The notes beneath the pieces are model-generated. The model saw nothing but the letters and a program-made list of their open reading frames with translations, was not told where the DNA came from and ran no database searches. This document shows positions 24,407-37,739 of a DNA stretch of 64,000 bases, piece by piece. Position 1 is the stretch's first letter. Each line of letters starts with the position of its first letter. The DNA lies in contig NC_085872.1 in assembly GCF_034702125.1 (NCBI RefSeq), forward strand, positions 30,490,634 through 30,554,633, in the 5' to 3' direction. The DNA comes from Engraulis encrasicolus (lineage: Eukaryota > Chordata > Actinopteri > Clupeiformes > Engraulidae). Both the position numbers and the translations under genes were made by a program.

Positions 24407-26574
24407 TCGTTCTGACATCAATTTCAGCTTTATGTGGATGTCGATCACCTGGTGTCATCTGTGGTCATAATTGTTGGGCGTGGTCTCTGAAAAGGCTATT
24501 TGTCACAACCTGTATGTCTATGCTTTTGTCACACACACGCACAGTCTGTTTTACCCCTTTCTCCATCATCTTTGGCCTCCTCCCCCCCTTGCCCTGATAA
24601 TACACCTCTCTCTCTCTCCCTCTCTCGCTCTCTCCTTCTCGCTCTCTCCCTCTCGCTCTCTCCCTCTCTCCCTCTCTCGCTCTCTCTCCCTCCCTAAGCA
24701 AATACAATATGCTTCTTTACACATGACTGAGAAATGTCAGGCCCCCGCGTGGGTCTTTCCATAGATCAATCAAATCCGCCATGCCACTGGAGAAGGGAGG
24801 CTGCAGAGAGAGGCAGGCAGGGTGCGCGGTGTGGAGGAGGGATGGAGCGACGCTTGAGCGGTGAGCAGCCGCAATGCAATGCTTCCTGTAACATCACGCT
24901 TGCCCTGACGGCTAGTGTCAAAACACAAACACACCCACCCACCCACCCCCCCACCAACACACACACGGGCAAACACACATGCATATGTTTGTGCACACAA
25001 CACATGCTCACTTGCTCGGATCGACTGTCGTGGCTGTTTTTTGACGAGCCTGTGCAGATCCCTTTCAGCGTCAAAGATGTCCATTATCGTACTGCTCACG
25101 CACACTCTCACTCACTCCCCCTTCTCTCTCTCTCTCACTCACCTTCTCGTTCCCTCCCTCCCTTTCCCTCTCCCTCTCTCTCCTTCTCTCTCTTGCTCTG
25201 TCTCTCTCTCTCTGTCTCTCTCTCTCTCTCTGACCACAGGGGAGCGGGCGGCCGGCCGTCAGCTACTTTGTCCACATTACCCACGTCCCCCAGCACAGAC
25301 AGGAGCATTTGGTCAATGTCCCAGAAATCACAGCGCGCTGGTGGCTGCCCAGGAAAGTCAGACAAATGAACGGCTGGAGGAGGGAAAGTAGGGCAGTCAG
25401 TCATCCTTTACACTGCCTTTCCTTCTTTCTCTCTTTCTCTCTCTGACACACTCTCTCTCTTTATCCCTGTCTCTCTCTGTCTCTCCCTCTCTTTATTTTT
25501 TTGCCTGTCTCTCCCTTTCTTTCTCTTTCTGTCTTTCTTTCCATGAGACAATGCAGGAAAATCAGACGAGGCGATGTGAAGGATTCCATTACGGATCTTC
25601 GGCTGAAGTCCAGCGTACGTTCCTTCTGCAGATTTTAGGGGGGTGGGTAGTGGTGGTGGTGGTGTTAGGTGATTGAAGGGGAATGAATAAGGAGCTGCAT
25701 TTTCATTAATCTCCCTTAAAAGCTTGTGATTTCCAGGTTGAAAAGTGTGTGTTTTTTCAAAATGGTTGCACGGTAGAATTGCACAAACTGACCGTACAAA
25801 TGTACAGCAAATCTAACAGAAACGATTGCCATGTTAAAAATCCTTTGGCCACTAAAATTGACCAAATGATGAAATGAAACGTTTCAAAAACAGCACATAT
25901 CTTTGAATGTGCCCTTCCCTCAGCTACAATCATGGCAGAGCAGCACACAAAAAAAGCGAAAAACCAAAATCACACCAAAAAAAAAACCCAAATGGAGAAT
26001 CCCTTGCAGTGCGCCTAATGCCCTCAGGCGTTTCCCTGCGCGCTGCGTGGAGCCGCGCGAGAGAGGAAAAGACGGGTGACCAGGTCAGGTACGGCCGCGC
26101 AAACAGGAAGGTGGATCCGCCCGGGGCCTTGGCTGGACCCACCGTCCCCCGTGGCCCGCCGGGGGGGAGGACAATCTGTCCCCCAGCACCGAGCAGAGCT
26201 AGCAGCGCCTGCTTCACTGCCCCGCCTCCCAGGGTGCAGCAGGAGGGGCCGGGGGAAACGACAGTTTGTGCTTCCTCACGGCTGTGGCAGGGGACCCAGC
26301 ACACACCCACCAGAAGGTCTGCGAGTTGCCTGACCGCTCACGACAATACAGCTAAGAAGAAAAAAACACACACACATGCATACACACATGCACTCATACA
26401 TACACACACATATGTACCACAGCGTGTGCACACACACATACATGCGCACGCACGCACGCACACATGCACAAGCGCACACATGCACTCTCGCACACTCATG
26501 CACAAACCTGCTAGAATATGTTATCACTAATATCCTATTCATAAGAAAGGAAACATTAATAAGGAATATTCTTT

Positions 26575-26850
26575 AAAAATATCAGAAATGAGCTCTTTGA
26601 ATATACAGCTCTACAGTAGCACCTCTACGCTATGGATCGTGCTAAGATTAATAGCAGTTCTTTAGCAAAGCGCTGCCCTATCCTTGTAAAGCTTTAATAC
26701 ACATATTTCATCATGGCCACTAATGAGCAAAAAAAAAAGCGAGACAAGGATATGCTGACTAACTGGTCAGCTGCCTAATTAAAGCCATGTTCCTGTAGGC
26801 CCTATCAAGTGCCTATTAGCCACACGCATGGTAATGGCAGCACAGGAGGG
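26575..26850. promoter_or_regulatory. candidate conserved non-coding element
   Basis: Contains GCTTTAATACACATATTTCATC, GGCCACTAATGAGC, GCTGCCTAATTAAAGCC and GTGCCTATTAGCC. No simple repeat apart from an A9 run. Confidence 0.38.
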
Positions 26851-27837
26851 CGAGAGAGAAAAAAAAAATACAGAAAAGGGGGCAACGTATGACTGTGTTC
26901 AGCTTACACTACACTAATTCACAGAACACGTTTCTGCCGTCTGTAGCTCGCCTGCCTGCCAGCCTGCCTGCCTGAGAGCTCTGGCTTTGGGGAGGCTCAG
27001 AGAATCCGCGGGCAACGTACAGCGCAGAGCGGCGGCGGCGGCGGGCAGCAACGGTGCTGCGGGCGATGGGTGGCGAGTGGCTAGTGAACTTGCTGCAGCG
27101 GTAGCGGTGGTGGTATGGTAGTGGTGGAGAAGGCGGGGGGGCCCGGAGGAGACAACCAGACGTGAGGGCATTAGCATTCAGCAGCTGGGCTTGACCCCTC
27201 ACCCCCCGGCGCTGATTAATAGCGCCTAGCTGCAGTTTGATTTCCCGTCAATCGCGTCCTGAGCTTGTCACACGCAAAAACAACGTAGACAGCTCTCTGG
27301 AAAAAAAAATGTTAAAAAAAACACACACACAATGCACCAGAGGGAAAAAAATATATGCATCACAGACGAGAGCGAGTGAGAAACAGTGAACGAGAGAGAG
27401 AATGTGTTTGTGCGTTTGTGTGTGTGCGCTTGTGTGTAAGTGTGCGTGTGAAAGAGTGAGATAGATAGAGAAAGGGTGTGGGCTATGTGAAAAAAAGCAA
27501 AAACAAAAGAAGCGTCAGCCCAAGCAAGACCAGGTATGTTCATGCATCCCTGTCTTCCATGTCAAGATTCTCTCTCTCGCTCCCTCTCTGGATGCGCCTG
27601 ACACTTGACCGAGCCCAGAAACAGACACTGCATTCATTAATAATTAGCCTCTCCAAGAGCACAAGGTAAACTCCAGTGAGCCTCTACAGTACACAATCTC
27701 TACCGCCCTCACAACTACTCACAACCTGCACCCGTTCACCCCAACAAACAGCCTTTGCCCAGCCTCCTTATGGGGGTTTCACATGTAGTTTTTTTTAAGC
27801 ACTATTTTCGTTTTCTGTCTCTCTTGTGCACACTCGA

Positions 27838-28122
27838 ACACGCACGCGCAAACACGCACCCGGACGCACACACACGCACACGTACACACATGTGCACACG
27901 TACACGCGCGTGCGCGCGCACAAACACAGTCCCACACGCACACATACACACACGTACTGTACACACACCCACACTTAAGCACGCACAGGCTCACACGCAC
28001 GCGCACGCGCACACACACACTCACACGCACACGCACACACACACGCACACACACACACGCGCACACGCACACGCACACACACACACACACACACACAAAC
28101 ACAAACACAAACACAAACACAC
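27838..28122 (+). repeat. (AC/GC)n alternating tract, about 285 bp
   Basis: A long interrupted AC array with many CGCG words (27901-27920, 28000-28015), ending in AAACAC units. Confidence 0.93.
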
Positions 28123-28165
28123 AGCCCCCGTGCCAAGAGTGAGCATGCTCCGACCGAGCGAGGAC

Positions 28166-28201
28166 TGCAGATGTCCTCCTCCTCCTCCTCCTCCTCCTCC
28201 T
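28166..28201 (+). repeat. (CTC)n trinucleotide array
   Basis: Twelve CTC units. A separate (TTC)n array of about 13 units lies at 28527-28565. Confidence 0.95.
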
Positions 28202-30029
28202 TAATCATCGCACTAATACACTCCAGATGAATAAACATCTTCATCTCCGCTCCTCCAGAGTCTACGGGGCTCCTCGCGCTGCCACTCCGGCGGGGCCACA
28301 ACACACGGATGAGGGGACAGATGGACAGATGGATAGGTGGGATTGATGAAGGAATGAACCCTCTGCCGAAAAAGCCACAGGCGGCTTTTACGACTTTTCG
28401 TTTTTTTTGCTTTTTTTTTTTACCTTGTCTGATCTACATCCCCTCCAGACACAATTATCACCATGCTCTAATTATTTTTTTTACTGCTTACTAATGTCGC
28501 TTCTCCACCACACTTGTTTTTTCCTTCTTCTTCGTCTTCTTCTTCTTCTTCTTCTTCTTCTTCTCTTCATGTGTTCACACGCATCGCACGGAGTGAGCTC
28601 TACCACCACCACATTTCTGGGCAGGGGTTGAAATGGGTTCCAAGCTGGTGACACGTTAAAGAAGACCCGAGGGACATGGGACTGGTGCAGGGGCAGGGGC
28701 TGGGTCTGGGGCTGGGGCTGTGACAGAGCTCCACAGCTTCTGGTCTCTTCCTCCAGACATCTAAGGGCCAGCAGCAGCTCACTGTGGCCAGGGAGGAGTC
28801 AAAAGGATCAAACAACCCCGCTCGTCTATGGGGTCCGTTTTGACACTCCCCTACATGTGTCACTGTGATGCTCCGTGAGATATGTACATGAAAACGTCTA
28901 CGCTAGCGAGGAAAAGAAAAAGTGTTGAAAAGAAAAAGAGTGAGGCTGAGCGACATTACGTGAGTAACATGCTGCGGTGACGAGGATGTCACATTATCCA
29001 TCTCGTGCCAGCTTACAGGACCGTCTATCCATCTGGAGCAAAAAAACAGGACGTAAACAAGTCCTGACACAAATGGAGAAACTTGATAAAAAGCACACAC
29101 CCCGATACCTGAGCGATAAACAAAAACAAGCCAAAATAAGAACCCAAGGTTTAAACAAATTTGTTCCAGCAAGAAATGAAACAAAGCAAGGTGAACGAGA
29201 AACACAGTACGCAAAATCTGTCATGTCAAGTTAGCACTTGCTTGATCCCTTTATCAAGGACCTGTCGGGCTGCTCCATTCTGGTAGTCTACATGAGAAAT
29301 GAATAAGCTGGAGGATCACGGAGTGCACACAGACAGTCGGACCACGGCTTTTCATTTCATGCAAAGAATATATGATCCGACTTCGGAATTTAATGAGAAA
29401 ATCTACTGAAAGATAACTACAGGATTGCAAAGACTTTTTTTTATATAAAGGGAATCCGATACTACTAGGGGAGAAGAAAAGGATCATAAAAGACCCCCTT
29501 TTTCCCTGGTACGATAGTCTCTACGCACTCTTGTGTTACATCAAAACCGGCTGCTGCCTGCCAAGCCGCCCCTGGAGGAGGGGCATGGGCAGGAAGAGCG
29601 AGGTAGCGCAGGGGGCGGGCGTCTTGGTGCAAAGGTGCTGCACGGCCCCCTGGGTAATTAGTAAAACATGAGCTATGGCATGGGGGATGTCCCTGTTGAG
29701 CCTTCCTCGCATTGCGGGGCTGGGGCGAGATCATCTTGGGAGAGATGCCAGAGAGAAGTGAGGAACTCAAAAGGCATGGAGGAGAACACTGTCTCACCAT
29801 GACACTCACTTGCACAGGCACACACACACACACACACACACATGGACACAGACACAGAGACACACACTCCATTCTTTTACTTCAGTGCCTTTTGGAGGAA
29901 TGCTTGGCCTCTGTTGGTAAAACATATGGTCCCTCATGGGCACAGAGAGCAAACAAACAAGAGTGTGGTGGAATGGGGTAAAAAAAAAAAAAACACATTG
30001 GCCGTGCCCACGCACACTCATCACAACAA

Positions 30030-30420
30030 TTACACATTAGCCTAACGTAACTGAGTGGTTAATACGCTTTAAATCCGCAATAACAAGTGTGAAATGATTT
30101 GAAACACACACTACTGCCAGCCGTTGCCTTCCTCCAGCGCAGTGGCTTAATAAGAGGTCTTGATTAGAATGCACTGGCAACAGCCTTCGACACACATGGC
30201 CCATGGTTTTTCTAGGCCTCAGATAACCTTTATTCTTCAGGGTTTAATTAATGCCGGCTAGTCTGCTTCTTTTCTTTCGGCAGAAAAAGACTTATTCCTC
30301 CGGCCTCCCAGAGCCCAAATCCCCTCTCTCTCCCTGGTGTGCTTGACTTGTTTATTCCTTACAACAGGTACAGCATTCCTATTAAGGCCAGAGGTTCTTA
30401 CAGGAAAAGGCTGAATTATT
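30030..30420. promoter_or_regulatory. candidate conserved non-coding element
   Basis: Block with CTTAATAAGAGG, CTTGATTAGAATGCAC, CTCAGATAACC (GATA core) and GGTTTAATTAATGCCGGC. Repeat-free for nearly 400 bp, which is rare in this window. Confidence 0.4.
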
Positions 30421-31612
30421 TACCAAGATTAGGGAGTCTGCTGCTGTAGCCGGTGAAGGACTTTTTTTTCCACTCCTTTCTTTTTTGTACGCATGTTGTT
30501 TTTTTGAGGGTATGAAAAAAATACTTGATAAATCATCCATGGACATTAAAAATAACTGTGGGCTGCCAGTGTAAAGGGCAGAGTTGTGTAACTCAGTGCA
30601 ATATAGCAAGAATAAGAAGTAACAGAAAAAGCCTTCAGGAGGCATATAGAGCAGAGTGCGTGTCTAAAATACTACCATTCCATTCTACAAAAAACTAGCA
30701 CAATCTTTTGAAACTACATGAACACAGGTGATGATGTCTGGGTATGGGCAACAAAAGAAATAAGAATAACAGGCAGAGGAAAGTTAAGAAAGTAGATTTT
30801 TGTTTAAAGCACCGTGAAAGTGTGGTCCAACTTGTTCAAGTGGTATGACCGTTATTTTAGCAATTATGTTGTTATTTTTCCCCCTTTCTGCACCACAACA
30901 AATGTCAAATAGATAACAATCCCTTACTCGGAATGATGGGTGGGGGAACAACTATTGCGAACTGGGTCCACATTTCTGTACCACACTAGCTGAGGGAAAA
31001 GTCCTCGACCACATCGAGGTGAAGAGAGGGACATTAGGCAGGAATCTGCAGCAGATCAGACATGGTTCATGGTTGATGGGCCGACAGCCTACCTGCTCCG
31101 AGGCAGTTCAATGCAAGAGGGCCAAAGAACGGAATAAAAAAACTAAACAACAAGAAAATACAAAATGCAATGTTCTCCGAGGGGACTCGTAGAGAAGTCA
31201 TGAGGGAGAGGAAGAGGGGGAGAAACAATGGAGCATACAGGAGGAAACAAAATGAAGTCAAAGACAGGGAAGGGGGGAAAAGAGCAAAAATTGTATTGAT
31301 GGAGTGAAAGTGCAGGGAAAGAACACCAGAACACAGACAATACAGACACACAGACACAGAAAGCAAATGAGAGACAAAAGAGAAAGCAAGAGTGAGTGAG
31401 AGAGGAAAGGGAGAGAGACAGAGAGGGAGACTCATGGTGAGAAATCAAATTTGCAAGAACATAACAGAAAGCCATAGCACAGACAAAAGGGAACACACAC
31501 GGGTATTTGTCTAGCTGTCTGCTCGGGCAGCTTCCTCTGGAAGTTTATTAAACAAGAGCTCTTCAAGTGAAGGCTCCCCACTCACATATGAGAGAGAGGC
31601 TAAGCTACTGGG

Positions 31613-31721
<109 letters not shown>

Positions 31722-32034
31722 GGGAGTAGGGGAGTAGGAGCGGGGAAAGGCGAAAGGGGAAAAAATGCTTGCACCATTCCCCCCCCATCTCTCTCAAATT
31801 CTTTTATTTCAGCCATGCATTAAGCCCGCTCCCCACTGGGCTCTGCTCTCCTTCCTGGTGTGGATAAAGCAGTCCCGGGGGAGGCCTGCCGGTAATTTCC
31901 AGCTTCTCCAGAAACTCAGGTATTAGAAAAGACCGCTCGGGGACCCGCCACAATATACCTCCACAATTTCAGCAGCTCTGAGAGACAGAGGGGAAAGAGT
32001 GGGGGTGGGTGGGGGTTGAAGGGGGAAAAAAGAA

Positions 32035-32068
32035 AAAGAAAAAGAAAAAGAGAGAGAGAAAAAGAGAG

Positions 32069-32134
<66 letters not shown>

Positions 32135-32345
32135 ACACAAGGGGGGGAAAGTGGGAAGCCCTCCCACTACCCTCAACCACCCCGCAGGCAGACCCCCACC
32201 TCCCTGAGGGTCCCCCCCCCAGTTCAAATTTCTGAAGTGCAGTAGAAGGAGAGGTGTCTCATGGGAGAACACAATAGCAATAGAAAATCCACCACTGCAT
32301 TGAAGGCGGGGGAAAGGAGGGAGAGAAAGAGAGCGAGGGGGAGGC

Positions 32346-32405
<60 letters not shown>
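32035..32405 (+). repeat. pair of (GA)n arrays
   Basis: Arrays at 32035-32131 and 32344-32405 separated by about 210 bp of unique sequence (32132-32343); purine-rich flanks extend to 32500. Confidence 0.94.
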
Positions 32406-32409
<4 letters not shown>

Positions 32410-33410
32410 GGAGGGAGAGAACGACAGAGAGAAAAGGCAAGAGACAGAGAAAGAGAAAGAGAGACAGAGAAAGAGAAAAGAGAGAGAGGAAGAAAAAAAA
32501 AGCCCAGCATTTCCTCTCTGGTCTGGCAGGAGCAGCCTTTTTTCCCCCAGCTCCCACCGGAGGCTTTTTACAAAACATGTGTTGCTGACATGTTGACAGA
32601 TTGCTCAGTGAAGTGTTGGGCGCATGCACACGGCTGGCCATTTAGGGGGACATGGATTCCTACCCAACATCCTCTACCTGAGGCGCCATGTTTTATACAT
32701 CAACCAGAGGAGCAAGGAAAAAAGAAAGAGGAGACGAGGAAAAAAGGGTAAAGGAGGAGAACCATGGACTCAGGAAAAAGGGGAAGACACAAAAATATCT
32801 ATCAGCTTCCAAAGAGAAGGGACTCGGGTGCTTGGCTGCTTCGTCACATTCATCTCAGTTATAGGTGTGTGAAGGTACTTGGTGAGTGTGTGTGTGAGAG
32901 AGCTTGTGTGTATGCGTGTGTGTAGGTGGTGGGTGGTGTGGTTCAAAAGCGAGAAGGAAGTAAACGTGTATTAGGTGACTGAACGGATGAGAGTAAGTGC
33001 ACGCACGAAATCAAGATGTAACAGACACAAAAACAAGTCAAACCCAAATAAGATCACGAACGAAGGAAAAGAAAAGAAAACAGTCAAAGAAGAAAAGAAA
33101 AGAAAAGAGGAGGAAGAGGAAAAAAGAGGGGGGAAAAATCAATAGTTGCAGGATCTGATCAAATTGCACCTTTCGCGTCCAACTCGTGCTCGAGCCGGGG
33201 TATCGGCAGTGTTACGTCTCAATTGGCCAGCGGCTCCAAAAGTGCTGCCGTGGCAACCGAATGGAAATGGGGATCATAATGTATTCATGGTGCCGGCGAC
33301 CTGGGGGCTGCCGAGCGCGCTCTCTGGGGACAGCACTTTACCCTGAGCCAGACGTGTCTGGGCAAAATCACTCCACACAAGGCAGGAGGAGAATACTGAG
33401 GAGAGACGGA

Positions 33411-33482
33411 GCAAGAGAGAGAGAGGGGGAGAGAGACGGGAGAGAAACAGAGGTGGAGAAATGAAAGAGACAGAGAGAAGGA

Positions 33483-33574
<92 letters not shown>

Positions 33575-33780
33575 AAGAGAGAGAGAGATAAAGAGAGGTG
33601 GAGAGGAAGAGAGATGGGAGAGAGATGGGAGAGAGAAAGAGAGCGAGAGAGAAACAGAGGTGGAGAGGGAGAGAGATGGGAGAGAAAAGGAGAGCGAGAG
33701 AAAAAAGGAGAGAGGGAAAGAGGGAAAGTGATGGGAGAGAGAAAGAGGGGAGAGGAGGATGCGGAGAGGAAAAGATACAG
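33411..33780 (+). repeat. long purine tract with (GA)n core
   Basis: About 370 bp of nearly pure purine on the plus strand, with a pure GA core at 33489-33569 and recurring GGTGGAGAGG and GATGGGAGAGA units. Mirror-type purine tract with triplex potential. Confidence 0.94.
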
Positions 33781-33955
33781 ACACACACACACACAGACAG
33801 ACAAAAAGGAAACAAAGGAAGAGGGAATGAAGAGATGAAGACAAAGAAGGTAAGACGGAGAGAACGATTATTGCAGAGGAGAGAACGGAGAATGGAAGTT
33901 TTATGTGACAATTGAAAAAGGACAGGTAGACAGGTAGGGGGAGAAAGCACACTTG

Positions 33956-33960
<5 letters not shown>

Positions 33961-34050
<90 letters not shown>
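33961..34050 (+). repeat. (TG)45 microsatellite
   Basis: Uninterrupted TG over 90 bp, ending at a TCACGTGAC E-box-like palindrome. Confidence 0.98.
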
Positions 34051-34052
<2 letters not shown>

Positions 34053-34193
34053 ACGTGACCACGCGCCTGTATGTGTGTGTGCGCGTGCATAGGACAGGTG
34101 GAATAAAAGCTGGAAAAAAGTCAGACAATCGCGCACAGTTTCCAACATTAATTTGGCAAACTAAGGACAGGCCCTGACCAATGCCTAAAAAAG

Positions 34194-34309
34194 CTACACT
34201 GGAAACAAAGATCTCTTTTCAGAACAATTTCTTTTTTTTGTCTGCTGTCAAACAGCAGACAGACAGTTCCAACTTTCTTTGGAGGGGTAGAAGAGATCTA
34301 CCAGTGTAG
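34194..34309. repeat. inverted repeat or foldback element (116 bp) with a central perfect hairpin
   Basis: The outer arms are CTACACTGG (34194-34202) and CCAGTGTAG (34301-34309). Inner arms are AGATCTCTT (34209-34217) and AAGAGATCT (34291-34299). A central stem GTCTGCTG/CAGCAGAC (34240-34247 with 34253-34260) closes on a 5-base loop. It could be a small MITE or an old foldback. No clear target duplication. Confidence 0.6.
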
Positions 34310-34658
34310 AATATCCCTTTCGGTTGTATAACACAGCAGACATTATACCACTTCAGAGGGGAGACGACACTAGCTCATCCTGCATACACGCAGAGTGGAT
34401 GTTAACAGCTGTATTCGTCTGCCACATGAAGAGGCCTCAATGCGATGCATTTTGACAAGCTGTGCTGTGGACTCACAGACCGGGGCTTAGAAGAAAAGAC
34501 ATATGGCGCACTAACCTGTTCCATACATTGTCAGTGGAAGTGGGTGGGATATTTCTGGCCTGTTTGCCTTGGAGCACAGGCCTGCTCCTCTACCCACATA
34601 CATACCTGGAAACAAAGCCTCTGAGAGAAACCCACAGAGAAAGAAAAGGCAGGAGAAG

Positions 34659-34766
<108 letters not shown>

Positions 34767-35590
34767 AAAACTGGCCACACTTTGGGCCTTTTCTTCCACT
34801 AATGACGTCTCCCAAAAACTCACCGCAAATCATCAGGCAAAAGGGCAAGCCAACCACCACGGCAAAGGCAGACACAAAAAACACCAAAAAACAAAAAAAA
34901 ACTAAAAGGCATCTTGCCAGGTAAACATCCTCAAGCCTTTGGTGCACTTACCTGCACTTCTACCAAAAGAGTCGATACGTCCATGTGCAAAAATAAAGAC
35001 AGCAAAAGGTGAGCGCAGAACAGTGGTCTAGCTGTAGCTGCTACTGCTGCACCACCGTGGAGCTACGTACTTCTCCAACACGGATTTGGATCGTGCCTCA
35101 GAGACCGTGCAGCAACGTTATGTACCACCGTGGTCGGCAAATTTGAACCCTCCTCTGAGGTGATGCACATCCTCCAGAAAGGCTGAGGTATCTCACGGCT
35201 AAACTCTATACAAATGTACCGCCGCCTGCAGGCACCCAAAACTCAGCCCCTTGTGGATCATCCTTTTCCCCTTATGCCGGGAGAGGCAAGGTGTTAGCTT
35301 TGGTTGCACCGGGAGATGCCTCACACACAAGGACGCGCTGTGCTATTCAAGATACTACTTCAGACTCTTACCTGGTGTAGTAGTAGACAATAAAAGTGAA
35401 GCACAGGCAGAAAAGAAAAGGAAGAACCAGGGGGGAAAAGGGAAGTGGATTCTGGGTGGAAAATGAATGCGAGAAGGGATGAAGAGAGAGCAGGTGAAAG
35501 GGTGGAGGAAAGAGAAAACAGGAAAGAAAAAGAAAGAACACATAACAGAAACACAGACAAAAGTAACTTGGTACCAGACAAAGATGAGGA

Positions 35591-35823
35591 GAGAGCACGC
35601 AAGCAAACAAGAGAGAGAGAAAGAGAGAGAAACAAGAGAGAAAGATAGAGAGTTAGAGAGATACAGAGAAAAAGAGAGAAAAAGAGAGAGAGGAGAGAGA
35701 GAGAGAGAGAGAGAGGAAGAGAGAGAGAGATAGAGAGAGAGATACAGAGAGAGAGAGAGAGAGAGATAGAGAAAGAGAGAAAGAGAGAGAGAGGGAAGAA
35801 GAGAGAGCGGGAAAGAGAGCAAG
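35591..35823 (+). repeat. (GA)n-rich tract with GATA and GAAA interruptions
   Basis: Degenerate purine array; the tract is nearly free of pyrimidines apart from isolated T and C. Confidence 0.92.
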
Positions 35824-36262
35824 ACAGAGCCAAGGGCATCAACAGTGTTCCTGGGTAGAGATGACCTCTGGCCATCCTCAGGCGCCTGGTTTATCTGACA
35901 GCCGGGGTAAGCCAGGCTTACTCCTAACGACTCCAGCACAACGACTCCCTCAGGTTGTTTCATCCTCACTTACAGAGGGTGCATGACAATGGGGCCCCAT
36001 CACACGGCCTGACACGAGTGCCATCGAGTGTTGCAAGGAGAGGCTTGTGTTGTGTGCATGCGTGTGTGTGTGTGTTTGTGTGTGTGGTTATGGGTACACG
36101 TGTGTATGCGAGTGTGAGTGTGTGTATGCGTGTGTGGGTGCCTGCACCTGCACGCGTGTGAGAGCGAGTGAAAAAGTACCTCATGTCATCTTAGAAATCC
36201 CTTAATCTCCACACACTGGCACCCTTCAATATCAAAACTGATCTTCAAAAAAGTGACTAATG

Positions 36263-36434
36263 TGGCCCTGCCGTGGCCTAACGGTGGGGCACTGGGTTAC
36301 TACGCTGGCGACCCGGGTTCGTTTCCGGCCCGGGTCGTTTGCCGATCCTTTCCTGTCTCTCTCACCAATCATTTCCTGTCTCTCCTCCGCTGTCCTGTCA
36401 TAAATACGTAAAGGCAAAAAAGCCCTAATTTTTT
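36263..36434 (+). mobile_element. tRNA-derived SINE with perfect target duplication
   Basis: A full insertion bounded by a perfect 16-bp direct repeat, AAAAAAGTGACTAATG, at 36247-36262 and 36435-36450. The head has a pol III A box (TGGCCTAACGG, 36274-36284) and a B box (GGTTCGTTTCC, 36316-36326). A tRNA-unrelated pyrimidine-rich body follows, with a tail ...AAGGCAAAAAAGCCCTAATTTTTT. The perfect target duplication suggests a fairly recent insertion. It is not a functional tRNA, because no cloverleaf with acceptor pairing can be formed around the boxes. Confidence 0.92.
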
Positions 36435-37219
36435 AAAAAAGTGACTAATGCAAGTCATCGTCCAAGTTACCAAGACTGTACAAAATGACTAACATATCGA
36501 TACTTATACAAACAAATATTTTTAATTTGTTTTTAGCTGCCTGTAAACTTTGATCATAATCACAGCAAGAGTCGTATTTCATTTGACTGCTTCTTGAGCG
36601 CGATCTCATCTGTAACTGAATAAGCCTGAGTCTGACGATACCACATCTGACTGCACTGATAGCATGCGACAGGTTGCCGTTTTGATTCACACTTTATACG
36701 TACCAGTGCCATGTCATTAGGCCATTAAAGTGCACGCCACCATCAAGCTCGTTGCCTGAAGTTTTTTAAGTCTGCCTCTGGCCTCTTTCCCTCTTCCCAT
36801 CTCTCTCTCTTTCTTTCTTTCCATCCTCTCTTCCTGAACACCTCTACTGCCTCTTCTCTCGCTACCTTTCCTCTCCTCTCTCCCTGGCTCCATGTTGTCT
36901 CTCAGGTGTGGCGGTGGCAGCAGAGCGCAGGGCTGTTTGAAAGGGGCTGCAGCACCTCTCTCTCCTCTGCAGTGAAGATTAGTAACCATCAAGGGTTTGC
37001 ATATTGATGCCGTGACTCATTCTGCTTGCATATTTACAGGCCTCAAAGACCGGTAGCCTGAGGTGAGAAACAAATTACATGTCTGCCCAGCCCCACGCTG
37101 CTCTCCTCTTGCTCTAGCCCTTTCTCTCCCTTTCGTTCTCCCACTATCATTCCGCCTCTCTCTCTCTCTATCACTCACTTTCTTTCTTTCCTTGTCTCTC
37201 CCCCTCTCCCCATTTATTT

Positions 37220-37250
<31 letters not shown>

Positions 37251-37500
37251 ATTCTTTCACTGCACCCCTGTTTCTCCCCCTCTTCCCATTTTTTTTTCTC
37301 TTTCTCCCTCTCATTTTCTCTCACTCTCCCTCCCTGTCTCTCTTTCATCCCTGTTTCTATTCTGATAAGGCGCCTCAGACATTGCGTCCACTGCCCACCC
37401 TGGTCAAATCCAAATAGTCTCCTCATTATTTGGATAACACACCATCAGGTTGTAGTCTTGTGGGGAGGCCGCTCACAGACTGTTGAATGCTGGGAGCTGG

Positions 37501-37501
<1 letters not shown>

Positions 37502-37584
<83 letters not shown>

Positions 37585-37684
37585 GTGTGTGTGTGTGTGT
37601 GCGTGTGCGTGCGCACGTGTGCGTCTGTGTGTGTGCATGTGTGTGCATGTGTGTCTGTGTGTGTGCGTGTGCGTGTGCGTGTGT
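37502..37684 (+). repeat. (GT)n passing into (GTGTGC)n
   Basis: Pure GT to about 37578, then GTGC, GTCT and GTGCAT variants to 37684. Confidence 0.96.
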
Positions 37685-37739
37685 TGGCCAGGGCTGGGAA
37701 GTGGGCGCGCTCGTGGGCTTTTTCTCTGGATGTTAATGA

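Noticed and set aside
36263..36335. tRNA gene suggested by good A and B boxes
   Set aside because: No acceptor-stem pairing or anticodon arm. The boxes belong to the SINE bounded by a perfect target duplication.
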